From NCBI RefSeq assembly GCF_032854445.1, contig NC_088300.1:29309608-29373607 (forward strand): a stretch of DNA of 64,000 bases, written 5' to 3'. The first letter of the stretch is position 1; every line of letters begins with the position of its first letter. Positions 1 to 13,800 of this stretch are shown in pieces. The notes beneath the pieces were generated by a model that ran no database searches, was not told the DNA's origin, and saw only the letters and a program-made list of their open reading frames with translations. The translations under genes were made by a program, and so were the position numbers. This DNA comes from Liolophura sinensis. Lineage: Eukaryota > Mollusca > Polyplacophora > Chitonida > Chitonidae.

Positions 1-3000
1 AGGCAGTTGGGTGTGGCCACTCCGCCATTTACTGCCCTCCAAGGTTTAAGCTCGGCAGCTTTGGGATTATGGATCTGGGCTGCTGCACAGAAATAAGAGA
101 AAATGCCGAGATTAGTCATCTAGAAACAAGAGGTAAAGCAACAACATGCCTGACAATTAGTTGTACGCTGATTATTTTAGCTATGTGTATATGGTTTCAG
201 TGTTAAGAACTGCTGCTGCTATTGAGAAACAGAAGTTAACAGCAAACAAAACTGTTCAGAAATCTGTGATGTCACATGGGAGTATATTGGCAACTCAAAG
301 ATAATAAGAACCCAAACTTTTCAAAGGCAATTAATTCTCAACCAAGTGCTATAATATCAATCAAGGCAATCCATCTGCTTCACTATCTTCCAGAAATGCA
401 GCCTAATATTCCTCATTCATGGAAAATAAAGATATTCATCCAATGTCACAGCTACTATCATAAGCAAAATAAGGCAAAACAATAAGTAACTTCTACAGAA
501 ACTGGCATCCCGCAGAAATATTGTCTAAGAATCTGTGGCATTTATTTTTAACATTGCCCTTTTTATATGGAACATTAAAATAAGGTGAATTACTCTTTCC
601 ATAAGCATTAGAATTTCCAATTCTGAATAACAATCAAACAAGTATGAATTTGGAACAAAATGTTATCCACGTGCATTTACACACTTATTTACAGAGTTCT
701 AACCAATTTTCCATTAATCATAGTTGGAAATAAATACATCAATTTGACAGATGGTGAGGAGAAAACCAACAAAAAAACATTCAATATGAAAGTCATCCTC
801 CTCCAATCAAAGTGCCAAGAATAAACCTTCCAAACCGAGAAATGAGACATGCAATCAAAGGTCGATAAGTGGAAAACTACAGTTAAGAGGCAAATCTGTT
901 GGCAGGTACTTTCCTTTATATTTAACCTGAAAGTTTGGATCAAGGTGCACTAAAATATGTCTGACATATTTTATGTCATATGGGAGATACCCAACAAGGT
1001 TACAATTGGTGTCAATGACTCCTTTATGACATACAACATTCCCTCAAACAACAACAATGCAACAGCTTCCTAAATACGTACCCACTTAGAATCTTGAACA
1101 GGTAAACCCCTAAGTCTGTAGCGAGTGCTTTTTTTCATCAGCAGAAACTAAACTGGTTTGACTCAAACCACTAATGTAGAAAAGATGGACAACTTACACC
1201 TAAACAAAACCCTTCTCTAACCAAGATGTTCTATCACAACGGTTGGATCATCTTCAACAGAACTAGATATTCTTCCAAGCAGAAAGTTTTTCACATCCTA
1301 CCACATTTTCTTAGTACATGTTCAGCATTCCTACGCCATTTTTCCTAAACCTTTTACTTATTCTTAATTACCAACACAGTTTCCTCTTCCATTCATTCAA
1401 CGCCACTAAATGACATCCCTTCTAGATGTATCTACAGTTCCATCAACACAAGTGTAGACACGTTTCCTAAACCCTTCAAAGCTCAAGTATGAACGTTCAC
1501 ATATCCATTTCAACACCACATCAAGAAGCACTTATCACTCACCATGAAAGCAGGTACAGAACGAATCAGATTAACTCCTCCTGATATATCAAGGAGACTA
1601 ACCCTTTACTGCAGAAACCTTTCCCACATTTGAAAAAACTTTTCTATCGTTGATCACTTGCAATCAGATTCTAATCTCTAAACCATTTTCAACCTTTTCA
1701 ACATACTAAAGACTGCTCATTCAACTGTGAAAAAGGTTGATGATTTAGGGTTGGGGCCCTTCTTTCTGGAGGGTTAATTAAGTTATGTCCAACAAACATA
1801 CTTTTAATGATGGCCTACGTTTTATATGTAAACTCTGCCAAATAACCATACCACTGATTCAAGCAATCTATACCAAAGGGCAAGCCATACAAAATAAGAA
1901 ATTTTGATAAACCCTAACTCAGAAAAAAAAAAACAAAGCATCAACGTAAGTATTTAAACCGCAAATTAGTACTGTAAGTATTGAGTCCTAATTAGCTGCA
2001 CCAGAACTTAAGAATACTATGCCATCTTAAGGGATGGGGACTAGAGTGATGGGTTAATGTACATCATATCTGTAGAACATGAAATCCTTTCTTGTTTCAA
2101 CTAAAAAAAAAACATGACCACAAGACTGTCTGATGCTTTCAGTGTTTAATCCATTCCAGACCCGCTGGAACAAAACAGCAAATCACTGAACTGTCTGCAA
2201 TACAAAAATGTACCTATCAATAACCCTTCAAAGACGACAAAAACCTTGTTTGTAACAAAAGCTAATCAGCAACCCCGTCAGGTAATCCAAATAAAGCCAG
2301 ATCCAATCAAACAGAGAATCAGATACAAAAGGTAACCCGTGAATCAGCAGTCCGGAATGGTGACTGAACAACAGAACAGAGAAGTGGTGAGTAATCATTC
2401 GACAGGCTACAGGAATTTCCCAGCCCAATGTACAGGGAACAAGAATCATGCAGCACACTAACTGTTCAGTCAAGTACATGTAGAAGGAATTAAACACACC
2501 CTGTGACAATAGATGAGTGAGAAAACTTGCGGAGGACTGGGGGGGGGGTAGGGGGGAGAGGAGGGGCAGGAATAAGTGAACCCTGGCCAGTGCAAACCAC
2601 AACCTGACAGATGACAGATGTGAGCAAATATTCGTGAAGGTTATAAATTGGCACAAAAATTTACCAGAAAACTCCCAGCATTGGACTGAAGATGGACAAA
2701 AATCGACAGAGGGTTACTGCCAATGTGACGATGTTCAGTTCATGTACATATCAACATACACATGAAATATTATCACACTGAACACTCTTGCACTCGATCT
2801 ATCCCCTCCATTTTTCCCATGAGTATTTACATTATGGTCGTGCATTTCCTACATAAATACTAACATTTACATTCACAACTCAGATTACTACCTGATTGCT
2901 TCTTGCTTAACACCCTCTGAGTGATGAAAATATTCCTTACCAGATTACAGCTTTGATTTCTTACTTACTGTCACAGCAGAATAAGTGTGCTAAAACAACA

Positions 3001-4546
3001 TGTCATCGCTGAACCAAAGCATTGACTGTGCATTAGAGTTACTTCCCTTGGGGTTACCGTTTTTCACTTGAAGTTGGTTTGTAATTCACTTTCAGCAGAA
3101 CATGAAGACCGTAAAACAACATTTTTTCAAATTAATTAAATTTCACAAAAACTCTTAGGTTGTCCTGTAAGGTGAATGAATCAATTAGAATCAAGTGACG
3201 TGTGTGCCGTGAAAAATGACAAATTTAGGTGAAATACAGTACTTTTCTTTGGAGAAAATCCTCATCTAAACACAAGATGTTATAAACAATGACATTAGCC
3301 AGATGACTGATGAATTTGGATCAATCATCGAAGGGACAGCAAGTCTGATTAACATAAAAAGACATGCCCATTGAACATGATGCTTATTGTGACGTGTCAC
3401 GCGTATCACATGTCAGTATAGCAGTTTTTACAGAATTCTGCTTAAATTACTTTGAGGAAACATTTCTTGTTTTCAGCAGATCAGTTCAATGGTTCAGTAC
3501 ATACATAGCCATACTTTAAGCAACTAGTTTTCTAAGTCTTACTTTCTTCAAGGTAAGGTTTAATAATGAAAATTCAAATCTTTAAAAATTTAGATATTTT
3601 TCTCAACTGAACAGATTTCAAAACAAGATAGTGTCCACGCTTTCTCACTTGGCACTTATACCGTGTGACAGCAAAAAAGGAATCAAATCTTGCCAGCAAG
3701 TAGAGTAAAGGAAAATAAAAACAGAGCATTTCTGTTCACAACACTCACAGGATCTCTCCTATGTCTATGTATACACAGACAGCTACATTCATATGTACAT
3801 GTATTTACAGGTTACGCATAGAGCTTTGGTGTTTGGACCGTAACACATTTAGACCCGTTAATTGAAGAACAAACTCCAGTTCAATTCTATGGACTGCCCT
3901 ATTATAATTAGGGGGCACCTCTTACCTACAACTTTGTACAATACATACATACATACATGTACATACATACAGTGGTATTTAACAGTGCTCTATATGTAGC
4001 AGACACATACATGCCAGGCAGTTTATGTGACGTTCATTATATATCACCCAGTAACAGAGTACATCCACATTACCAGACTACTGTACCACTTTATATCACC
4101 TGGAGAGGCCAGGCAGAGCAAGATTTACCATATTACTTCATATTTTTTTTACAAAATGTACAGTTTTCAGACTCCAATGTTCTAGTGAAATTTAACAACA
4201 CAATGAATAAAATGTGCTAAGCAAGTGGCTTCACTGAATTAATTCACTTGTAATTTAATAATAAAAAAAACTGCAAAAGAACCCAAGCCACACATAAAAA
4301 CTTTAGTGAGCAAGAAAACAAACAAAAAAATCCTTCAAATTAAGTTTTTTAGTGGTTTTCAATAAAAGGTGCTCCTTAACTTCAATTACACAGTAACTGA
4401 GTATTTCGTGGTAAACAAGAGAATCTCAAACAATGTGTGGAGCGAACAAAACAGACACTAAAAAAAATACCCAAAGATGGGGAAAAAAGTTTCAGTGTGA
4501 TATACAAATTGACTACAATACCATCAAAGCTGAAATTTGAATTTGT
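1..4546. other. 3' flank of the RGS gene; no gene recognised
   Basis: AT-rich sequence downstream of the RGS coding end, which may include its 3' UTR. Open frames here are short, and the 142-codon minus frame at 2228-2656 has no recognisable domain. A guanine-rich run at 2539-2570 is described separately. I see no second gene and cannot choose a polyadenylation site among several AATAAA-like words. Confidence 0.5.
2539..2570 (+). repeat. Guanine-rich run, potential G-quadruplex
   Basis: Runs of ten and six guanines separated by TA, then a run of four within AGAGGAGGGGC, give enough guanine tracts on the + strand for an intrastrand quadruplex. A transcript of the minus-strand RGS gene would carry the C-rich complement, so any structure would be in DNA. 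No function is implied by position alone. Confidence 0.5.
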
Positions 4547-4618
4547 CTATGCAGCAAACCAGCTAAGATAATGGAAAGAATCAGTTGGGCTGAATGAGAC
4601 AGGTTGTGGTGAGTAAGA
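4547..4618 (-). CDS. Candidate alternative terminal exon of the RGS6/7-like gene
   Basis: If exon 15 uses the donor at 4776, the first acceptor downstream that gives a short phase-0 terminal frame is GTTTCACAG at 4627-4619. It opens 23 codons starting SYSPQPVSFSPTD and ends at a TAG at 4547-4549. I recognise no homology in the tail, and its pyrimidine tract is weak. Other acceptors further 3' are possible. It is listed as a testable alternative only. Confidence 0.25.
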   Translation of the reverse strand, partial: SYSPQPVSFSPTDSFHYLSWFAA

Positions 4619-4713
4619 CTGTGAAACTCCATCAGACAAGGGTCGTGACAAGTCACACCTGTCAGGACTCGTGCACATGTGACCAGGACAACGTTGAAAT
4701 GCAAGGGTCGCAG

Positions 4714-4869
4714 CTACGAGCTTGAGGTATGTTTAGACAAAACAAAGTTGCCTGCCAAAGACGGCAAGAATCTTACTTTTTTCCTTGTTCCGCTCATGAA
4801 TTCTTTGTACATATCTGACCGAAGATAGCGACTATAGCTGTCACTCTTCATCAATTTGAAAATATGTTC
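4714..4869 (-). CDS. RGS7: RGS6/7-like, exon 15 (end of RGS domain; 3' boundary ambiguous)
   Basis: Acceptor TTTACAG. The exon encodes [20 protein letters not shown], then [11 protein letters not shown], the last helices of the RGS box, including the Arg of SYSRYLR that contacts G-alpha. Read-through continues [20 protein letters not shown] to a TAG at 4714-4716. A clean donor (GTAAGATT, complement of 4776-4769) lies exactly after the Lys-Lys, near where vertebrate RGS7 isoforms diverge, so the exon may instead end at 4777 and splice onward. The RGS-coding part is secure; the last 20 residues are not. Confidence 0.85.
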   Translation of the reverse strand, partial: EHIFKLMKSDSYSRYLRSDMYKEFMSGTRKKVRFLPSLAGNFVLSKHTSSS

Positions 4870-7800
4870 CTGTAAAACATGAATAAAAAAATAAAGACAA
4901 ATTTTAGAATAATAAAAAAAACATATACAATTGCTGCAGGCCATATTTTACCATGTAAACACAATTATATCATTTGCATTATTACACTGACCACATCTAT
5001 AGCAGTTCTCCTTGTATGAAACAAACTCTTAATCAACCATAAAACAGAAATGTTCGTGTAACATATTTATTTATTTATTTATTTGATTGGTGTTTTATGC
5101 CGTACTAAAGAATATTTCATTTATATGACGGCGGCCAATATTACTGTGGGAGGAAACCAGGCAGAGCCTGGGGGAAACCCACAACCCTCGGCAGGTTGCT
5201 GGCAGATCTCCCCACATGCAGCCAGAGAGGAAGCCAGCTTGAGCTGGACTTGAACTCACAGTGACCGCATTGGTTAGATGGTGTAATGTAAACAAATGAT
5301 TCTTCAAATCAAACTCCATTACACAGACTGGAGAGCCACCTACAAAGTACATGAACCTCAGGTTCAAATCAGTTCATGTAGCTTATTGTGGAGAACTAAC
5401 CAGTCCACATAATGCTATATGGCCTGAATCATCACATATTATTTGCCAAATATTTCAGATTGCTAAATTAGCACCAAGTCTATGATTGATATTCCTGAAT
5501 TCATCACTCTGAAGAAATAGTTTTCCTCTCCGATCATATATGCAAAGATCTGTCAACAGCCTGCGGATGATCATGAGTTTTCCTTCGGGATCTTCCCAGT
5601 TCCCTCCATCCATAATGCTAGCCATTGTCGTCTAAATGAAATACTCTTGAGTACGGCATAAAACAACAATCCAATTAAATGAATAAATCATGAAATCATA
5701 ACCTTGAACAATTGGAAAATGGATCAATGCATTTACATAGTACCAAACTGAGCAGTTTAAGATGCCACTTATCTAAGCAGCTTAACTTTATTATGAAATC
5801 TGTGTGAATCAATCCAAAAGTAGCCAAACTCAACACCAAAGGAATGACAAATGTATTCCTGAAAATTTGAATCCTGGAACCTCATGTATCCTAGGGGAGG
5901 AAAATAAGTAATGTGGCTCACCTCGGCTTCTTCAAAACAGAACCTATTAGGGCAAGTTTCTACTCGTGATCTCACAGCCTCAGCTACTCGACTGTCCACA
6001 TTGACTGGATTGTGGCAGCCAGGAGCTAAAAATTCACTGAAAACAAACACATCAACTTTTGGCTCTTGTACGGCTAAAACATGCCTGTCATAGAATTGAA
6101 ATGATAGTTGAAAAAAGCAGTTTCAGTCACTTAAGATTTTCATCATTGATGTCTACTACTACTGCCAGATGTATAATGTACTCTCTTTCTCAAAATGCAA
6201 TTGATATAGCTCTGGATGATGATATCGCTCTGGATGACGATATCGCTCTGGATGACGATATCGCTCTGGATGATGCCTCTCCAGTGGTTGACCTATCTTG
6301 AGTCATGCCAGGATTAGGCAGAGTAACTTTGTGTGCTATACTACAGTTATATTACCTTTGCCACCTTGATTACTCACTTTGGAATCCTGAACTGCATATC
6401 ACAATATCTTCAAAAAGACTACAAGTACTTCACAATGACCCTCAAGCATGAAGCACTAAGGGGAGATAGCACATGAATTATCTCCCTTGCTTTAAACTGG
6501 CACCATACATGTAAGTTCTAATGCGATTCCATTGCAGCTGTTATTCTGATTGCTCAACTGGACCTCGGCAAAAGGTTTGATGGGTAATAAGTTGAAGTCA
6601 ATATTCATAATAAACAATTCTCACAATTTTTTTTCTTGTAAAACATATTTCCCATAAGAGGCCTCCCCAAAAAACAGGGGAGGATCAACTTTTTTACCAA
6701 CCACAAAATTAACTAAATACTGTTTTACACAAAGTTAGCCTTACCTGAATATTTCTTGGACCTTTGCCTGGACCTCACTGTTGGATAAACCTTTAAGTTC
6801 TTGACAAGCTAGCCAAAACCTATTGAAAGAGAAATTAACAGCCCTTATAAACATCATGCTACCACACTGGGAGGGACAATTTGCTCATAGTTTTATGTGG
6901 AAACCAGTAGTAATTTTCGTGTTAAAAACAAAAACTGGCAAATAAATCTTCAAGAACAACATATTAACATTTTCTTTTACTTAATGCTTTGAACCAAAAT
7001 TGGCGTTCTAGTTAAAAACTCCTGAGAGGACACTTGACTTAAGATAGTTCTAACATCCCACAGATGAACAGTCAAATATCCAATATCCGGTGTATTTAAA
7101 ATGGGGCAGACCCTAGCTGGAAATCCAAAGGGGTAGGGGACAAAGTGAGGCAAGGCAATGAATTCCACTGCCAACCTATTAAGGCTGTGCTTGATAAAAA
7201 AAAAAGAGCAGGGTACAATACCCTTCAAAAAAAATACTGGAATGTGGGGTATTTGTTTAAATCAGAAAACAGCAGCAACTTTTTTAAAAATGTTTTGGCT
7301 ATTGTGAATTTGTGTTTGTTCTCCTTTGTTTGAAGGAGTGCGGACATGTCGAATTAAATGATATGATAAACACCATTCACCATTTTATATTTTTCACATT
7401 CACCATATAAAAAGAAACCCTATAACTTTCAGTGTAAAAGAATTAACTTCCGAAGAGTACCTAGGGGTCTATGCAAATACCTGTCAATGCACACTGTAGG
7501 CCCTTGACCAACTTTTAAAATGGGAGCTGAGACACAGGTAAATGAAACACAGCAATGTAACAAACCACTCAGCCCATAAAGAGTACATAACACAGTTGAG
7601 GTTTTCATCATTCGACCTCAACAAACATCCACTACTGACTAATTTCTTCAAAACATGCACTAGAGAAAGTTTGAAATTATATTTAAAATATGCAAAATTT
7701 TTCATTTAACAACAAGAGAACCAAGAAATACTCACTTGAGGTTTTCTCCGCTGAATTCTTTATCCAAAAATTTGCTAAAATGATCTTTACCAGCTGGGTC

Positions 7801-10800
7801 TTGTATTAACTCCTGTATGCAGAAACTCCATCTTTTGACCCGTCTTTGTGGAATATCTTTGGGGTTCCTGAAAATGTAAAATATACAGATGCATGTAGCT
7901 GCAGACAAGATAATTTAATAAAAACAAAATCTCATTTTTTTGGAACATTTAGAATGACCAAAGACATTTTCTTTTTTAAATTCAGTAGAAACAAAAACAC
8001 TCTTTATGGTACTACATTGTGTTAGGTATATTAGGGGGAGAGAACTTCAATAATTGTCTCCCCTTCTTTTATACCTGTGCAATCTCCAAAAGACGAGATC
8101 TAAATTAAACATGTTAATCTCCCCATATGTTCACCAGTTTAAAAACTACAAAACTACATCACAAGGCATGTCATTATTGCTTTAGGTTCGCTTGCACAAA
8201 GAGTTGGTAGCTACAATTGATTGCAGGCTCTATCACTGAGTTCACAATGGATTGTAATAATAATTTATGCCACTTGAACAAAAGAATTGTAAGGTGATTT
8301 TAACTTTTCAGAACTACAATGAAGATCATAGGCCACGTTTGACTTGTACATAAAGTTGGTTTCTGTAAATAGAAAGTGTACCATCAGCATCATTTTCAGG
8401 AGAGTTCTACATCATAATTATTCTGCAGCTAAAAACATGTGACACTTCTACTAACATCAGTCTACCTAACACTACATAAGTGAAGTATTTTTACTTAATG
8501 TTAATTCTGGGGCGATTATAAGTATTTACAATAGCGTCAACCGATTGTCATTTTTGATTGCAAATTATGACTATCATAGCCTACAAGCCCTTTGTTTGTA
8601 AAATATGATCACAGCTCGGGGACAAGCCCAGCAATACAATCAATAAACTAAACGGCAAACCTCAACCACAACTTAATTTACAAATTGCCCCACGACAAAC
8701 ACAGGGTCAATACTTAGGATATGTGTCCTATCTCACAATGCTGGGGAATTGCTAAAAATAGTCTTGGAATGAACCCAGATCCTGATCACAACAAAAAATT
8801 TAACAGATTCGTGCATATTTTATCATCAAATCCACCCATAAATTTTTCTGTAAAAAGTTCTTAAGAGACCAACAGTGGAATTACATAAGTGCCATGCTGT
8901 CTTCATCTGAACTTTATGTACTTCTGCCAACAGTCAAATAAATGCAAACACAAAAATTTTCCTGTGATACTTACATAGTTTTTTCGTAATCCCAGAACTC
9001 GGTGTTGTCTGACACCCATGGGTTGCTAGGATCAGGGGTGGTTATAAAGGCATCGAACTCCGAATACTGCTCATAATATGCAATATAACTGTGGAGAATA
9101 AGTCAAACAAGGGTTCATAGAGATCCCAGTATGCGTGTACAAGACAAACCTACCATACCCCAAATTCATGCAAAATACATGTAGTAAGCAGCATTAAAAC
9201 ATCGGTGTAAAGTAACACAACATACAACAAGGCCCCTACATGATTTGATGATTTGTTATCAAGTTTTGTCAGTCATAACTGTATGACATATGTAGCTAAG
9301 CTTTATCCAGCAATTTTTTTTTTTTTAATATTTAGAATTTTTTGTTGTCCATTTATCGTCTTTCACTGGGCACAATATTCATAATCACCCACCTTTCAGC
9401 TACTTTTGATATTTTTACCCTCCGCTTCTCCAGCTTTTGTCGTAAAACATCGATCTAAAAAAAATAAACAAATATGAACAAATAATTTCACATTGAATAA
9501 GAGTGTACAGAACATTAGATACATTAAAATACGATGTGGCCATATTATCATTCATTCATTCATTAAAGTACAAATATTTACTAGTTAGGTAATTCACTGA
9601 TTACATGTATGTTCGCTGATTACACTTATGTTCGCTGATTACACTTATGTTTGCTGATTACATGTATGTTTGCTGATTACATGTATGTTCACTACTACAC
9701 ATGCAATCAATACACCGGTTTAATGTGAATGTACCAACAGTGTTCTGTCTTTGACCATTACAGGGGTAACACATCTTTTTTCAGAAGAGTGAGTGAGTAA
9801 GTGCTTGGGGTTTAACGTCGTGCTCAACAATTTTTTGTCATATGACGACAATTTTTCAGAAGATAAAGCCGACAAATTAGGCACTTGATGAAACTAACTA
9901 AAGCTATGGGATGCCGGCTTACCATTCAAAAAGTGACGTTTTGTTAAATGTGCGCTGGCTAAGCCAATTCTAGCTTATTTCTGCTGCCTTAGAGTTTGTT
10001 TACATTTGTTTACAAGTATACACTATACAACACTATAAACTGATGCATGAATACAGCATATTGCAGACCCTGTATTTCTTTTAAAAACCCAAACCCACAA
10101 GTGCTATTATTTTTAGAGTTCTAAAAGAAGCTGTGAAGAAGCTTACATTATCTCGAATGACATCATATTTGAGCGATTCTTGGGGGTTATGTAGGTCAGC
10201 TTCTGAGACACTGGGACTTATTCTACCACCTGGCACAGCATAATTTGGCTGAAATAAACACAGGCAGGGGTGATTTTACAATGCACATACGCTAATGCAA
10301 AGCTCGATATAAAATCACCACATACAGTATGTTTTGATGTTTGACCTCAGTAGTAGCTACATGTAGATCAACATGGTATGTACCAACAGAAGCCCTTGAA
10401 CTGATAGGATTGTTGTCTTAAAGCCATACTCAAGAATTTTTCATTTACACGATCGCAGTCCATTTTATGAGTACAGGGGGGGAAAAAAGAGTGCCAGGGG
10501 TAAACCATTAATTCGCAAATTTTCCCACATATAACCAATCATATTAGGCGTAGGCAAGTAGTCTCCTGTAAACTTCACGCAACACCACACAATAAAACAT
10601 ATGGAAGGATTTTAGGAGAAAAATTTTACAGAGCTCAACTCTGACCAATCATTCAACTACCTTGTGAAAGTGACAATTAAGTATAAGATAAAGCTAGGTC
10701 TGACACATGCTAAATACAAGCCCTGGCCCCTTGTTTTTTATCAGCAGTAAAAACTTCTTAAATCAGAGCAGTAATCCACTGCATCCAAACTGCAAATGCA

Positions 10801-13800
10801 TAAATTTCGTACAATTGAAATGAAAAATTGTAAGATTAAATGAAAATGGATATACCAAAATGGATATCCTTTATTTCTTCAATATCTTGAAGACATCCAC
10901 TTACCCTTGTCATCTTTGAATGTCTATTCATTCTACATGCTTTTTTAATATCCACTTCTGTCGTATTTACACAGCCAGGCTGAAACAAAGGTGAGAGATT
11001 TTATATGGACTGTTTGTATAAATTTGCAATAGTTGTGATATTCCCCCATTTTGCAATACCTGTGATATATAAGCTTTCATGTCACCTTACACTCAGGATC
11101 CTCCTGAAGTCATTGGCCTACATTAAGAGATACAAGGTGTATGTTAAAAGATAGGATGTCCAAAACTTGACTGACCGACAAACAAAATAACCAATTTAAA
11201 GAGATGCTTACCCACAGATAAAAATAATCTTCTGAAATTTTTTTTTCACTATTTATATGTACTCATGAAAATTTCAACATTAACAGTATAATTAATCTCA
11301 TGATATGTCTAGCACATGTTTTTCATTTTAAAAATCACTATTTGTAATGTGCCAACAATATGTCAGATAAAATAAAGACAAGCATATTACCACAGGCCTG
11401 TGCACATCCCAAAATGCTCTTTCTTGACTGTCTAGAACTTTTCTTTCTAATTTGTCTCTCTTTTTATCAACTCTGCAAAGGTAATATATGGCAAAGGTTG
11501 TTTTATGTAATTATTTTTGCATATCCGCATAGTGCTTCACATCAAAATCGAAAATATCTAGAAGAAATAAAAAAAATTGATGGCAGACATTATTTTATTT
11601 CATCTGCTTTTTTAGTACATTGCTCACGCTCATTAATTCAATGAAAGAAGTTCAGGTCCAAAAAAAAAAAGCCACACCCTAATAGTTACGGTACCTAAAA
11701 TGATTTATTTTATTTATTTGATTGGTGTTTTACGTCGTACTCAAGAATATTTCACTTATACAACAGTGGTCAGCATTATGGTAGGAGGAAACCGGGCAAA
11801 GCCCGCTGGGAAACCCATGACCATCCGCAGGTTGCTGGCAGACCTACTGACAAAATGCACAATAAAGTCATAACCATGGGCCCCTGGACCTAAAATGCAC
11901 AATGAAGTCATAACCAAGCCAACACAAGTGGAATCTGAACTTGCAAGCTTGTTACCCGAGCGCTTGAACACTTAACATGATTAATGGCACTATGCATAGA
12001 TTAGCTGGGCATTTATAATTTAATATATAAATATATTGCAAACACTAATACAACACTTGTTTTACCCAAAAGACATTTTGTACATGTGTACATTTCATAA
12101 GGTCACTGATATTCGAACAGTATTTTTATACACGCACATATCCCTGATCCAATTCAATTTCTAACGAACTGTCAAGAAAATGACTTGAGAGTTACCTCCC
12201 CTATCCTATTATTATACAAGAATGCATAGCCGTGAGGTCAAAACACGAGGTCCTTCGTCCAATCCATTTAAAAATCAATTTGACTTGCATTTAACATCAG
12301 GGACCTGTTTACTGTCTTGAAAGAGCCGTGTGACTTTAATTGGAGGTAGAAATAATGGTGGATATTCCTGTACTGTACTCAGGGAGACGGCTTTAGTCAA
12401 TAACACATGCACATACTTCATGACTATTGATCTGTTTGATTTTCCCTTCAGACTGATCTCACCCAAGAATGGTTTATCTCTATTAATACACTGAATTTAT
12501 TAGCAGTAATTAATGGCAGAGGGTGGAGTTGTTGTCTTGCAAATATTTTGTTGGAGGATGACAAGAATGGGTCACCTATTCCAATACCCTAGGACTGGAG
12601 ATTTATCTTTTTCAAGATTCAATCCCAACTAATACTGTACATGCAACACAAGCTGAGTGCATGTGCTGTGAAGAAAGATTTAACTACCTTTCTCCTGCTA
12701 AGAATTCACCCCAATTTTTTATTCAAACTGACTGAGCAACTGTTTATTTATTTGATTTAAACAACATACTATACATACTATTCAATGCAAGGTCAATATA
12801 CATGCAGGCCTAAATGTACACTTGTACAATTAAGTACATGTGTATATTTTGGTCACCCATAATCAACATTTTGATTTTGTTTTAATTTATTTGATTAATG
12901 TTTAATGTTGTAGTTAAGAATTTTTCACGTATTATGATTGCAGTCATGCTTTAACAAAGTGGACAAAACCAAAGTACCGGCAGTATTTAACCAGCACACT
13001 TGGATAACCTGTTTAGGTCGGGGTGACTGTAACACTGAAATGAATATAATAGACATATTGAATTTACAAACATCAATTCTCATCAGTATACAATTCTTTA
13101 ACAAAGTAATGATCTTGGATAAAATCGTTACGTACTTTGCCTGGGCCTCAGCTTGCATGAAAATGAATTCCCACTTTCGTGAGAACATTTTCTGCAAACG
13201 GGCTAGATTTTCTGCCTCATAGTCTGCCAGCTCCAGCCTCTGTTTGTTTTGCATTGTACGCTTGCATAAATAGACAGCTGAAAGGGTGAAAAAAGCAAAG
13301 AAAACAGTGAAACAAGAATCAAAATATTGACTGACATGCCTTTGCTCTCTGCTCTGAATAAAGAAATACATCTTACAACATATGGAATACTGGAAAAATG
13401 TGTTCTCGAAGATGTTTTCAATCAATCTTTTCATATTTTTGTTGGATTAAGAAATAGAGCTTAAATATAGTCCTTTCGAGACATGTGTTTTGGCATATGA
13501 TTCATACATTTATTGAGGCCACACTATTGAAGAAATGTTCAATTATACAATGGCAATAAGGTTTATGGTTGGAAGGATCCACATTAAACCACTGCCCCTT
13601 GTCAAATACATGCATCCTATAAACATGCTTGTATCTGGCATATGAACCTAGATGTACACAGTACATGCATGTACACTTCCTCCCTGCGGAAATACTAGTC
13701 AGCCACAAATTGTAGCATATTTCATTTGACCAACAGTTTTAAGCAGATTTTTATTAATGGCATGAGAAATAATGAAAACATTAAACACATTCTACAACTT

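Noticed and set aside
2228-2656. 142-codon minus-strand open frame near the left end.
   Set aside because: It contains a translated poly-C tract, has no domain I recognise, no splice context, and lies in presumed 3' flank.
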